Translations under genes and position numbers: made by a program | Shown here: positions 10,210-20,947 of the stretch, piece after piece | How the letters are laid out: every line of letters starts with the position of its first letter | How positions within the stretch are numbered: position 1 is the first letter of the stretch | The notes under the pieces: generated by a model | What the model saw: only the letters and a program-made list of their open reading frames with translations | Told to the model about the DNA's origin: nothing | Database searches by the model: none | Assembly: GCA_024663395.1 (NCBI GenBank) | Contig: JANFAH010000004.1 | Location: 3,038,001 to 3,102,000 of the forward strand | Direction of reading: 5' to 3' | Origin: Pisolithus tinctorius | Lineage: Eukaryota > Basidiomycota > Agaricomycetes > Boletales > Pisolithaceae | DNA: 64,000 bases

Positions 10210-11202
10210 TGTAGGGAACCGTATACTCCCTGAGGCTGGAACACGAATCTGTCACTAAATTCTGCAAGCCTCTACATCAAACCCATTTCGGAATTGTTCC
10301 ACTCATGTCTTCGTGTTTCCTCCCCACCCCTGTCGCCTTCAGAGTTTCTACCGACCTTCCGCATGTTGCTCAGTCATCAAAACGCTGATCCAGAAATTCT
10401 GCATTTGTGCAGAGTCATCCAGAATTCAGTAGCCATGCCACCGCTCAGCCACGTCACCAGTTGTCCGTGCCACTTACCTCTAAAACACTCCGGATTCCCC
10501 TGTCACCCTAAATTCCGCAAGCTGGACTTTGTGCCAGTACGCTATGCTCTGCCCTCCTGTGCCACTCAGCTCCACCTCCCACTTGTACGCATACTCTCGT
10601 TCTGTTGGAAGATACCCCTTACCATTGTCCTGTTCTTACTCTTGTGTACTACCCACCGGACTATTTCACGTGCATCCGTATTTCGCTGACGTCTGACGTC
10701 CTGCCCTTTATTTTCCGGTCTTTTAGTTTTTCTGCCCCACCTTACTCCAACTCGTACCTACTTTCCCTGTACTATATAATTCTGCCATAGTGTCGGAAAT
10801 ATACCACCCACCTTTGGAGTCGCTATCTGTGTGTGTTCTGCGAGTTCAAGAGTTTCTAGAGTCTAAGTGTGTATATAGAGTCTACAGCATCTTCAGTGTC
10901 CCCAGAGGTCTTCGTGTCTCCTGCATCCTCCAGCTTTGCACACCTAATCCCGTGTCCCTTTCGCTTCGAATTCGCTCCTCTTGATGCGTAGCAACCTCTT
11001 GGAATTTCGTATACCCATCCTGCTGTTCCCCATGCGTCTGCATCTGCCCAGAATTAAATCCCGTGGCTCTCGCTCGAAATTCCCCACTGCTTCTAAGCCC
11101 TTTCTCGACTTCTCCTTCCACACAACACCCTTGGGATGATCCTAGGGAATTCTCCCTTCACCCTTCCTCTAGTCGCACGCTTCCCAGAAGTTGTGTTCCA
11201 CA
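10210..11202 (+). repeat. 3' LTR of element C
   Basis: A 993-bp direct repeat of 752-1750 ending TTCCACA, then the CCGG duplication. In the first ~350 bp I count about 22 substitutions against the 5' LTR, about 20 of them at former CpG sites. The CTCAC repeat of the 5' copy is absent. Confidence 0.95.
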
Positions 11203-12505
11203 CCGGCACATAGATCCTTCCATCAAGCCAAAGGAAACCAGTGTCATCTACTGACCACCAGGGATCAGACATGTTGGACAGGTGGATTTGTGAGACCAGG
11301 TCATCTGCTAGTGTGGTCAGGATATCATTATGAAGTTTCTCTATATCCATCAGTGTGACTGCTCATAAGACCAGGTACTTGAGGTAGGTTGCATGAAGGG
11401 AGACTGCTAGTTGCTCCTGGGTGAAGACCAGTCTCAGGTTTTGCAGGTTCACTCGGGCATAGCCACTATCCCCCTCTTTGGGGTAGATGTCCCATTGTCT
11501 AGTTAGGGCATCAGGCTTAGCCCTGAGCTTACTGGGTCTGAATCTGATGACCATATTGAATTGAGACAGGAATTCTGACCAGCAAGCTTGGCAGTGGGTG
11601 AGTACTTTAGAGGTAGAAAAGTACTCTAGGTTCTTATGGTCAGTGACAACATCGACTGGTGAGGCTGAGCCCTCAAGGTAGTGGTGCCAGGTCTGGAATG
11701 CTTCAAAGATTGCAAGCAATTCCTTATCATGGGTATCATATTTCAACTCCAGGGCCATCAGAGTCCAGGAGTAGAAAGCAACTGGATGAATCTGACCATC
11801 ACCACAGGTGATGGATAGAATACTGGTGATGGCATAGTCCAATGCATCAGTCTCAACAGTGATGGGGACCCTGGGAATGAAATGAGTTAAGACCAGCATG
11901 GTAGTGAAGGTGGCCTTGAGGTTGTTGAATGACCAGTGGCACTCCTTGGAGAAGTTCCAAGGAGCACCCTTGTGGGTAAGCCATGTCAGTGGTATGACAA
12001 TGTCTGAATAGTTGAAGATAAACTGGCAATAGGAATTAGTGAAGCTGAGGAAAGATTGAATGTCTTTGACCTTGTGAGGCTTGGGCCAGTTGCAGATGGT
12101 CTGGACCTTTTCCTTCGACATCATGAGGCTGGCAGGGGAAAGGTGGAATCCGAGGTATTCAACCAAGTCCAAGTGGAACTCACATCTCCCTGGCTTCACA
12201 TAAAGGCCATGAAGCCAAAGCCAGCAGAGGACCTCTTGGACATGCTGCTTATGGGATTCCTTATCTCTGGAGTGGATTAAGATATTGTCCAGGTAGACAA
12301 CCACACAGACATCCAACATGTCTGCAAAGATGGTATTCATGAAGCACTGGAAGGCAGCCAGGGCATTGGTGAGGCTGAAGGGCATCACTAACCACTTGTA
12401 AGAACCATACTGAGTCCAGAATATGGTCTTCCATTCATTGCCCAGGGCAATCCAGACAAGATGGTAGGCATGCTGAAGGTCAATCTTTGTATAGATCTTG
12501 GCTGA
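11203..12505 (-). pseudogene. RT-RNase H of element A
   Basis: The middle of element A's pol, minus strand. RT starts abruptly at AKIYTKIDLQHAYHLV and continues through YGSYKWLVMPFSLTNA, the catalytic VVVYLDNILIHS, and KPGRCEFHLDLVEYLGF. RNase H follows (ITVETDALDYAITSIL, YDTHDKELLAIFEAF, VVTDHKNLEYF), then the tether to integrase. The second Asp of YLDD is Asn at 12284-12286 (GAC-GAT to GAC-AAT, a CpG change). The upstream RT fingers are missing at the 12505 junction, and the downstream end continues in frame into the integrase at 751 once element C is removed. Strongly CpG-poor, so older than C. Confidence 0.9.
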
Positions 12506-12640
12506 AAAACGAGTGGAGAGAATCCACATGCCCAATCCTGAGATATCCACAAATCCACCCAAGGGTACCCTCAATCACCAAAACCCAAATGTAGCCACAA
12601 GTTCTGCAGCAACGACAACGGAAAAGGTACCATTTGGGTG
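12506..12640. other. Junction between element A RT and tandem array
   Basis: The recognisable RT ends near 12505, and the next ~130 bp match neither RT nor the repeat units clearly. About 700-900 bp of protease-to-RT sequence expected between 15798 and 12505 is absent, so this junction is probably a deletion breakpoint as well as an insertion edge. Confidence 0.5.
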
Positions 12641-12654
12641 CTGTCGAACAGTAG

Positions 12655-13540
12655 CACCAGAATCCCGAAAAGCGAGAGATCCGGTCGAGAAACAGGTGAG
12701 ACACTCAAAGGGTCATCTGAAAGTGTCTCTAACCATGAAAATGGGCATATCTCGCTGATGTCTGTGCGGAATTTGACAAAAGAGGCATCCCTTGAAAGGG
12801 CTGCACGAGGGGAACGGACTGCCAGAAAAGCGAGAGGAATGGTGCTCGAGTGCGTGAGATACAACAAGAGGACTTCGAGGGTGGGGAGAAGGGCTTGACT
12901 TGCACAACAACGGCTGGGACGATCAACACAAAACTCCGGGAGATGGTAGAGGATTCGCAGACAAACAGGGGGAAGGAGGAAATACGCCGATTGGACCAGC
13001 CAATCCTGAGTTATACGCGAAACTGGCTCGAAGCCCTCTGGATACAAAAATGCGGATATCTCGATAACAGTTGCGCGGAATTTTACAAAGTAGATGTCCC
13101 CAGGAAGGGTTCAGTGAGCAGGATGAACGACCCGAAAAGCGAGAGGAGAGACGCAGAACTGCGTGAGCGACTATGGCAAGACCTTGAGGATGGGCCTTCG
13201 CACAAAAATGCAAATATCTCCGGAGCTACTGGACCTATCAGGACAATTCTGACACCAACACGGAGCACTCGTCGTTGACTACAATCCTCCCAAAAAGCGA
13301 GAGGCGCGACGCGGAAACGAGTGAGATACGACCACAGGACCCTGAGAATGGACCTATCCACAAAAATGCGAATATCTCCTGAACGGCGGAGCACATGCAA
13401 GTGAGCTTGGTACCAATAGACAGCTGACATTGAGTAGTACGCTCTTTCCAAAAAGCGAGAGGAACGGCGCAAAAACGAGCGAGATACGCGCTGGATACGT
13501 GCTCGGAATGAGGGAGGTAGTATTCACCTTGGCGAGTGAC
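12655..13540 (+). repeat. CpG-rich tandem array, period ~158 bp
   Basis: The word AGCGAGAG occurs at 12671, 12829, 13138, 13296 and 13454, spaced 158, 309, 158 and 158 bp, so about six units with one degenerate. Each unit also carries a CAAAAATGCGAATATCTCC-like block and a GCGAGATAC-like block. The array is full of CG, unlike the surrounding relics. Short ORFs on the minus strand repeat the same residues but do not stay in frame, because 158 is not a multiple of three. Function unknown. Confidence 0.85.
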
Positions 13541-13832
13541 AAGCGGTGTTGATGGTGGCCTCATCAACAGCATGCCTTGCCAAAACTGTATCTGCGGATG
13601 GGAGGCATCATGCAGAGTGCGGGAAGGTGCCGGGTGCGATGCTAAATGGCACTCCGTGGGGAACTCGAGCCTGGGGGAGGTAAAAGATGAAGGGCAAAAC
13701 AAGAAAATTCGAACATATCTAATGTACCAAAAATTCCGCATTACGATGTAGGTAGATCCATACTAGATACTGTAGGATCCATAAGCAAAAGAAGTAAAAA
13801 ACAACATAATGGAATTCGTGCGACACGCAGCA
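13541..13832. other. Spacer between tandem array and element B gag
   Basis: No gene is supported. It includes an A-rich stretch and repeated TAGATCCATA / TAGGATCCATA words at about 13752-13780. Confidence 0.4.
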
Positions 13833-15209
13833 TTAACATGCTCTTCGAGAGTGCCAGGGCATGCAGCTGTGGCTGTGCGACTGCTTCAGCTTGGAATGGG
13901 TGTATGAGGTCACCTTCCTCGAGTGTGAGTGAGAGCGCGAGCGTGAGGATGATGATGACAACAAGGAAGAAGGGGGTGAGCTACTAGTCAAATATGAACA
14001 TGAGTGCCTTTGAGTGTGATGCTGCTTCAAGCTGCAGGCATATGACTGGACCAGTATGAATTCATCAATCGAACACATGTACAAACCTGTTTGAGTCTGT
14101 GAGTGCAAACATGAACGACAATGCAAGGGTGATTGGCCCTGGGTACGTGGCCACCTCGACTGCGGCTGCGCATGCAGTGAGCTGCGAGAGCGCTCGGCTG
14201 ATGAGCAACGAGACTGAATGGCTGGTGGGTCAGGAACTACTGGCTCGAGCTGGATAGTGGGTAGGGACTGAGTATGCATGATGCTCGTCTGAGCAGGTAT
14301 GCACAATGGTGTGTCAAACATGCTTCAAGAGAGTGTGGCTGTGGGTGGAAGTGAGCAAGTGGGCGATGGGCCTGTATGAGCCTTGAGCTGGCTTGTCAGC
14401 AAAGACCAGTTGTCGAGATGGTCTCGCAGAGTCCATCCAGCAACTTCACGCAGGATTTCCAGTCCTGTAGGTAGAACAACATGGCCATTTACGAGTAGAC
14501 ACTTTCCTGAAGCTAAATACAACTTGTATGAATGGCAACCTGCCCGAATATGGCCCGAAAGTCTGCAGAAGAAGCAGAATGAGTATGAATGGTGGGGAGA
14601 GTGATCATCTGGGGTGTGTGATGGCTGTGCACATGAACTGTCAATCTTGCAGCTCTTCCAGAGGCCATTTCCAAGTGCGAGAACCCATCCTGCTGCAGCT
14701 ATAAGACTAGGTAGAGTAAAGGTTTGAGCTGATGGGTCATGAAACTCAAGAAGCTCTTGTCTGAACTCAGGTGGGAATCCATAAAAGAAGATGGATGTTA
14801 GGTGGGGTTGTGGCCCACATTCCTTCTCGAGAGACAACAAAAATTGATGAAAAATGCGATAATATTTGCCCAGGGATGATGTTAAGATGGTGTCTGAGCT
14901 TGCAAGCACCTTGAAAAGCTTGTAGAACTTGTTTCAAGCAACCTCCTGTAATTCTGGATACTGCTGAGTGACCTCCAAGGTAAAACGAGCCCAATCTCCA
15001 CTGCTACTCTCCACAAGGTGGGACCAGAGGTCAGCTGACTCAAAAGGTGCATATTTGAGAGCAAACTTGATGTGCGTGAGCCCGTCCGAGAGGCCAAATC
15101 CATCACAGAAATCGATTATGTCATCAAAGTAACTTCGAAGGTCCTCAGGGTGCCCAGAGAAGCTCGGAGCTTCGGGAGAGCCTTGACACAGAATTTTAAG
15201 GCTGAACAT
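13833..15209 (-). pseudogene. gag: Gag of element B (Ty3/gypsy, related to C)
   Basis: A minus-strand Gag relic. The start chosen is the Met at 15209 (MFSLKILCQG). APSFSGHPEDLRSYFDDI parallels the APKFSSHTEDITRYLEDV of element C, and a zinc knuckle CFFCRLSGHIRAGC lies near 14580-14540, followed by SGKCLLVNGHV as in C (AGKCSLIGGRV). Frames change several times. The distal part after 14321 is Ser/His/Gln-rich low-complexity sequence without a recognisable domain. No protease, RT or integrase follows; the coding relic gives way to a short spacer and the tandem array. Element B is therefore a truncated copy. Confidence 0.8.
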
Positions 15210-15434
15210 GACTTCAGGAGTTTATGCAAGTGTGAATAGTTGATATGTGAATGTGTGCGAGCGAGAAAACACGAATGTGTGACTAATGTGAGTGCGAAAG
15301 CGAGACTGAGAGGTGAAACTGCTAAACTGAGCCTGAAAAATGCGAAAATGAAGCCAGAAACTGTGAAAACGAATCTGAGAAGGTTGGGGAGGGGTGCCAG
15401 GCTAAGACAGAAGCCCCTCACAGTGGGCTCCAGT
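15210..15434 (-). other. Element B leader with primer-binding block
   Basis: Lies between LTR and gag. The minus strand carries the same TGGAGCCCACTGTGAGGGG block as element C, at 15415-15433, directly after the LTR. The rest is a repetitive GCGAAAA/GTGAGTG-rich leader. Confidence 0.6.
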
Positions 15435-15797
15435 TGTAGGAATTAGAGATTTAAGTGAGAGGTTGAAGGGTAGCTGAGGAGAGCAGGGATATCTGAGGGG
15501 AGTGAGTAAGCCAAAGGGGCTTCTATAACTTGGGCAAGGATCCTGATAGTCGTCTGAAGGCTTCTAGGGCTGTCTGAGTGCAGGGAAATGACCTGCTTGA
15601 ACTTGTCTCTCATCTCTGGTAACTCATCTATTGTTATTTTAAAAAAAACTAACTACATCCAGTACTAGGTAGTGCTGACTAAGCAACCAAAATGCGAAAT
15701 TCTAAGTACCACTAGCAGAAAAAACACCTAGAATTAAAACTAAATAAAATGAACAAAATAAAACAATTCCCCTGATAGGGAAATTACATTCCCTACA
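15435..15797 (-). repeat. 5' LTR of element B
   Basis: A 363-bp segment with TG..CA ends on both strands (TGTAGGAATT .. ATTCCCTACA). The minus-strand start TGTAGGGAAT resembles the TGTAGGGAAC start of element C's LTR. It abuts element A's protease at 15798 on one side and the primer-binding block on the other. No second copy is visible in the window, consistent with truncation of B. Confidence 0.75.
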
Positions 15798-17462
15798 CTG
15801 GTGTGACATCCCCAGACATGAAGTGGATATTGACATCTACTGCTTGGGTTATAGTAAAAGTGGATGTTCCATTGAAGAGCTGGAGTTGGATTGGTGAGAC
15901 TGAGTATGGGATAAAAGAGTGTTGATTAGCAAAGTGATTATCTATAAAACAATGAGTGGAGCCAGAGTCCACTAAAGTATGAAGCTGAGGTAATTCTGGG
16001 TTTTCTAATGTGACATAGGGGGTTAATGAATTTGGACTGGAAAGAGTGGACATGTTGAGACGAGCCTCCAAGTTTGCACAACTGGAGTCAATGCAGCTCC
16101 TGGATTGTGTGGAGTCCCAGGAGCTGCTACCTATTTTTTTGTCTTGGGGGTAGAACCCAAGGCCAAGGCTGGTGTGGCTTTGGTGGTGGCCACAGCACAA
16201 GCCTTGGCCTTTCTGGTCTTCTTAGGGCACTTCTCAGTGAAGTGACCAGGGCCTCTGCAGAACATGCAGAGGTTGCCCTTGATGTGACACTTGCATTCCT
16301 CTGGGGTGAGCTTCCCATCCTTCCTGAGTTTGCTAGGCTCAGGCTTGGACAAGTTGTTGTTATTGTTTCCCAGCTTTGATGAAGCCAGCTTGGGAGAAGA
16401 TCCGGAGTTGTTGTTGTTGTTGCTGGAGCTGCTGGACTTGTTATTATTAGAGGAGGACAAGCCCTGATGCTTACTTGCCTGTTGAATCTCTTCCTTGTGC
16501 TCCCAATAGCATGCATCTATCTCTTGGGTGAGGTGGTGGAGCTTGTGTAGAGTCCAGGGCTTGCCAACTTGACAGACTTCATCCTTAATCCAGTCTGGGA
16601 GCCTGGAGTAGAAGTGGTGACACAGTGCACCATCTCTGTAGCCTTGGACTTGTGAAGCAAGCCAATTAAAATCAACTACATATTTGTTGATGTGCTGGTT
16701 ATCTTTCATATGTAAGTGGTTGAGCTGACTCTCAGTGTCAGTGACCAGATTGTGGGGGCCAAAGGTGGTTTGTAACTCTAGGATGAACTCCCTCCAGGAG
16801 TCCATCCAGAGAGGCCAGTTGTCAGGGTCATTGAGTCTGAGCAAGTCCAGCTCAAACCATTCTAAGGCCATGCCTTTGAGGTAGGACTGGGCAAAGATGA
16901 CCTTGGCACAGTCAGTCCTGAAAGCCCAGGGTCAGTCTTGAAAATTAAGCTCACACTGGATGAAGAAAGCACAAAGCTTCTTGGGGTCAGTACCATCAAA
17001 GGTATCAGGCTCATGCAACTTGGTCCTGCTTGAAGACTCAGGACTAGTGTGGGCATTGCAAGCCAACAGTTTGATGGCCACTGTGAGGTTGTCTAGGACC
17101 ATAATGGCAGGTTTGGTGTCTGGATCTGGGAAGTCCAGTTCATCCTCTGGATCATTCTCATCTGGATTATCATCACTGGGATCATTGCCAGGGTCATCAT
17201 TGTCAGGGTTATTATTGTCATTGTCATCTGGCCCATCATCGCCAGGGTCATCCTTGGGGATGGGAGCAGTGGGACAATGTGGGGTGGGAGTATTGGATGT
17301 CCAGGCTGAAAAGCCCCTGAAAGGACTGATGGGATCTGGAGATTGCCTAGTGGTACCTAAGGCAGCTAGAGCTGTCTCATGGTGAGTCCCACTGGCTGAG
17401 GCAGAGTCAGGGTTGGTGGCAGCACAGCCACAGGGAGGTTGGAAGCAAGTCTTGGTTGCCAT
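15798..17462 (-). pseudogene. gag: Gag and protease of element A
   Basis: A minus-strand Gag from the ATG at 17462 (MATKTCFQPP). An acidic Asp/Asn-rich stretch leads to the capsid region (FFIQCELNFQD, then a TGA at about 16932-16934 where related elements have Arg, then FAQSYLKGMALEWFEL and WLASQVQGYRDGAL). A poly-Asn/Ser linker and a zinc knuckle CMFCRGPGHFTEKC follow. After a frame change, the protease shows LVDSGSTHCFIDNHFA and is cut at 15798 by element B's LTR. The missing downstream protease end and RT fingers would have joined 12505. CpG is nearly absent here. Confidence 0.88.
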
Positions 17463-18262
17463 GGTATGTTAGACCCACACAAGTGGTGAGTCTGAAATAC
17501 TGTCAAGTTCAGGTTGTCTGGGTTGAGGCTGGACCAGAGACCAAAGTGGGCATGAGGCTGAGGGGTTGGGATCAGGAGAGAAGTCAAAGATACAGATGGT
17601 TGGACTGTTTGGACTTAGTGACTGAGGTTACAGCACTATTCCCTTGTGTGGGTCTCAGTCCAAGTCCAAGGCTGAGATGGGGTTATCAGGGTAACTTAGT
17701 TGATTTCAGACTGAAGAGTACAGGCCGAGTATCTAAGACTTTATATACTAGAAGTAGCTATAGTATGGAGACTGGTAATGCTGGTCTCACAAAGATTGCT
17801 AAGATGATTGGTAAGACAAGGATTAGTAATGTGTGACTAATGTGACAGAGACTGGGACAGGACCAGGCAGGATTCAACCAAAGTGACAGGCACTGCAAAG
17901 CAGTGTCCACTGTGCTAGACTAACTGGAGATATGGGACTGGTGAGGCCAAGGCCAGACTGAATGAATATGAGGCTGAGTCCAGCCAGGGTCCAGACATGG
18001 CTATGACAATGGGGGTTATATACTGTGGGGGGAGCACAGCCTATGACAAACAAGGCACAAACACTTGGTAAGTAATGAGTAAGGACTGTAAGGACTGAGT
18101 AATCCTGATGAGTAAGTGAGAAATGAAAAGTAAGTAAGTAAAGAAGATTGGTAAGTATTGGAAATAAACAAGTCAAGGACAGTCAAAATATCACAGAATG
18201 AGTCAAATGGAGTCAGAACCTGAGTAAGTGCACTGGTATCACATTAGGGGGTGGCAATGTGA
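17463..18262 (-). repeat. LTR upstream of element A gag (shared by elements A and D)
   Basis: Recognised by similarity to the plus-strand LTR at 22640-24950. Both have CCACCCCCTAATGTGAT-like starts, a TTACCAAGTGTTT block and a TATATA box (here minus strand, about 18016-18024). On one side it leads into element A gag. On the other it is preceded by the unknown ORF X and element D pol, so one LTR appears to serve as the 3' LTR of D and the 5' LTR of A. Exact ends are not certain. Confidence 0.65.
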
Positions 18263-19240
18263 GTCAGATCTCAGCAGAGACATCACTGGACCAACAGATT
18301 GGATGACAGATGGATGGTGTTTCCAGATGGGGAAGTGTTAATTCCAGAAATAGATGGCATGAGTCAGGTGTCAAAGGGCTAGGGCATTGGGGGTCTGTGG
18401 GGTAATGGGAGCATAGGCAATCACATCTCCCACCCATTCATCCTCTCAGCAAAGTCAATAAATACTCCATGAATGGGGCTCTGATGGAGGAGAGGGAGAA
18501 GGGGGGACATCTTCTGCTGGGTCTTGCAGTAAAAAGGCAAGATGCACATCATACTCATCATGGATGTGATCAGGAAGGCTGGAGAACAGTAGATTATACT
18601 GCAGCTGTCACAATGTGGGGAGAATGATGGATGAGACTGGAATAAAGACAGTGCAGGGAGCAGGGAGGAAGGATCTGTATGCTTCATCAAGTGGGGAGAA
18701 CAAAATGACCACATAAGACCTTTGTAACCAAGTGACAGACCTAAGGCAACCAAAGAATGTCCTTCTGGAAGTCATACTGACAAGGAGAACATGCTGACCA
18801 ATCTGCATGGGATGGGATGGGGATGACAATGATGGAATGAACCAGGGGGCTTCAGGACAGAAGCTGGTGGGAACACCTGGCAGATATACATAGCTGTTGT
18901 CTATGGCAAATGAGACAAGTGTGAGTGTCTGATGGTTGGAGTGCTGTAGAAATGTGTAGGGTGCAAGGATCCTCTCCAAATTTGGAAGGCAGAATCACAT
19001 GGCTGAGCACTCTAAGCAAGTGTGAGAACAGAGTTGATATCTTTGGAAATGGTGGAGATACAATGAAAACCAGAATGCCATACACAGGTGCTAAAAACCT
19101 TTAATGTGCACTTAACTCGCTTCCTCTTTTCTCTTTAGCACTGACAACTCATTCTTGTGTGAAGGATGACTGCTAATGTCCAGCAGTCCTTCTATGCATG
19201 AGGGCTTTAGTCTTCATATGCATGGCATGGGCATGCAACT
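18263..19240 (-). pseudogene. Unknown ORF X (minus copy), 3' region of element D
   Basis: A relic of a protein I do not recognise, between element D pol and the LTR. Visible blocks are YVYLPGVPTSF, GCLRSVTWLQRSYVV and YRSFLPAPCTVF. The plus-strand copy at 21595-22640 matches these (YVYLPGVPTSF, GCLRSVIWLERSYVV, YGSFLPAPCSIF), and the nucleotide similarity runs on through the LTR. Because the protein-level pattern is shared, this was probably once coding, perhaps an extra 3' ORF of this gypsy lineage, but non-coding conservation is also possible. Confidence 0.5.
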
Positions 19241-19309
19241 TGTCGATGAGTTAGGCAGAGTCAGCTGTAACCATGTCCACAACACCTTTGGTATGTGACA
19301 GTGGGCCTG

Positions 19310-20947
19310 TCGATGGTGAGAACCTTAGAAAGTGGAAAAGTACTCAAGGTTTTTGTGGTCTGTCACCATGTTGACAGGTAAGGCAGAGCCTTCTAGGTAA
19401 TGCTGCCAATGGTGGAAGGCCTCAAAGATAGCCAACAGCTCCTTGTCATGGGTATCATAGTTGAGTTCTGGCACTGTCATGGTGCAGAGTAGAAAGCAAC
19501 TGGGCAGAGTTCACTGTCAGAGCAGGTGAGTGACAAAATGCCAGCAATGGCCTAGTCAGAGTTGTCAGTTTCAACTGTAAGCAGAGCATCAGGAACCCAG
19601 TGAGTGAGGACAGGGGTGGAGCTGAAGGCATCCTTCAGGTGGAGGAAGGTGGAGTGACACTCCTTGGAAAAGTTCCAAGGAGCACCCTTTCACATGAGGT
19701 GAGTGAGAAATGATGATGTCAGAGTAGTTATTAATGAATTGTTGGTAGAAATTTGTGAAACCAAGGAAGGACTGGATGTCTCACACCTTCTGTAGCTCAT
19801 GCCAGTCACAGACTGCCTGAAACTTCTTGGCAGACATGGTGAGACCAGAGGGAGAGAGAATGTAGCCAAGGTACTTGATGGAGTCAGAGTGGAACTCACA
19901 CTTCTCTGGCTTGGCATAGAGACCATGCTTTTGAAGGCAATGGAGTACCTCTTTTACATGGTCATGGTGTGACTCCATGTCCTGCAAATAAATTAAAATG
20001 TCATTGAGGTATACCACAATGCAGACATCGAGCATGTCCACAAAGATACTATTAACAAATCACTGGAAAGCTGCAGGTGTGTTAGTCAGACTGAAGGGCA
20101 TTACCTGCCACTCATAAGAACCATAATGAGTGCAGAAAGCTGTTTTCCATTCATCTCTGTCTGCGATGTGGACTAGATGATAGGCATGGTGGAGGTTGAT
20201 CTTGGTGTAGACTTTAGTGCAGCTTGGAGAGTCGAGCAGGTCAGAGATGAGTAGCAGTGGATAGTGATCTTTCTTCATGATTTTATTGAGTCCTTGATAG
20301 TCTACACAGAGGTGGAGTGAACCATCCTTCTTTTTTATGAAGAGAACAGGGGCACTGTGAGTGGAGGTGGACTGCTGGATGAAGCCATAGCCAAGATGCT
20401 TGTCAATGAAGGTGAGGAGAGCTTCAAGCTCTGGCAGAGACAGAGAGTAGATTGTGCCAATGGGCAGAGAAGCTCCTTCCTCTAGATTGATCTTGGGGTT
20501 GAATGAGCAGTGTGGCAGAAGTTTGGTAGCCTTGTCTTTACTAAAGATGCCAGCAAACTTGTGATACTCAGGAGGGACTGAGGAGAGGTCAGGAAGCAGA
20601 GAGGAAGTGGAGGATGCATGAAGCTTCACATCATCAGTGGAGAGCTGCAAGCAGAACTGTCTAGAGCCAGGGAGAGCACAGGCTCTGACATACATGGCAG
20701 CATTGATGAGTGAGACAAGCAGAGCAGAGTGCAGTGAGTCTGTTGGAGATGCAGTCAGAGCTGCAGACAGAGTGGAGGGTGTTGGATCTGGAGCAGAGGT
20801 CACAGCAGAAGGTGACAGAGGCACCTGGGGCTTCAGCATTCCCTGTAGCAGTGGTTTAAATGATATACTGCCCAGTACCCAGTCAATTGATGGATTGAAG
20901 CAGGTGAGCCAGTTGTGTCCCAATACCAGTGAACAAGAAGAATCCAA
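19310..20947 (-). pseudogene. Protease end, RT and RNase H of element D
   Basis: Gypsy pol relic, minus strand. After LVLGHNWLTCFNPSIDW (protease end), a linker leads to the RT: PVLFIKKKDGSLHLCVDYQGLN, DHYPLLLISDLLD, YTKINLHHAYHLV, YGSYEWQVMPFSLTNT, then the catalytic VVYLNDILIY and KPEKCEFHSDSIKYLGY. RNase H is degenerate in 19310-19690. YLDD has become YLND at 20003-20005, consistent with a CpG change (CTC-GAC to CTC-AAT, with a second C to T). Integrase is missing; the sequence passes into ORF X instead. Frames are broken near 20050 and 19780. Confidence 0.88.

Larger units (their letters stand above)
752..11202 (+). mobile_element. Ty3/gypsy LTR retrotransposon C, complete but decayed
   Basis: A 10.45-kb element bounded by LTRs 752-1750 and 10210-11202, both starting TGTAGGG and ending TTCCACA. 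The target duplication is CCGG (748-751 and 11203-11206). Order: LTR, primer-binding block, gag-protease in one frame, -1 frameshift site, RT-RNase H-integrase, an antisense spliced gene, a short purine tract, LTR. The RT lineage (FID., then CPIKGP and later FGSITLND) belongs to a gypsy group common in Agaricomycetes. It sits inside element A's pol. It keeps far more CpG than its surroundings, so it is younger, but four in-frame TGA codons and an RT active-site change show that it is inactive. Confidence 0.95.

Noticed and set aside
752..11202. Repeat-induced point mutation of the Neurospora type as the cause of decay
   Set aside because: Classical RIP targets CpA. The changes here are concentrated at CpG, which fits methylated-C deamination.
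12571..13741. Several minus-strand ORFs of 60-170 codons in the 158-bp array
   Set aside because: The period is not a multiple of three, the frame is not maintained across units, and no domain is recognisable.
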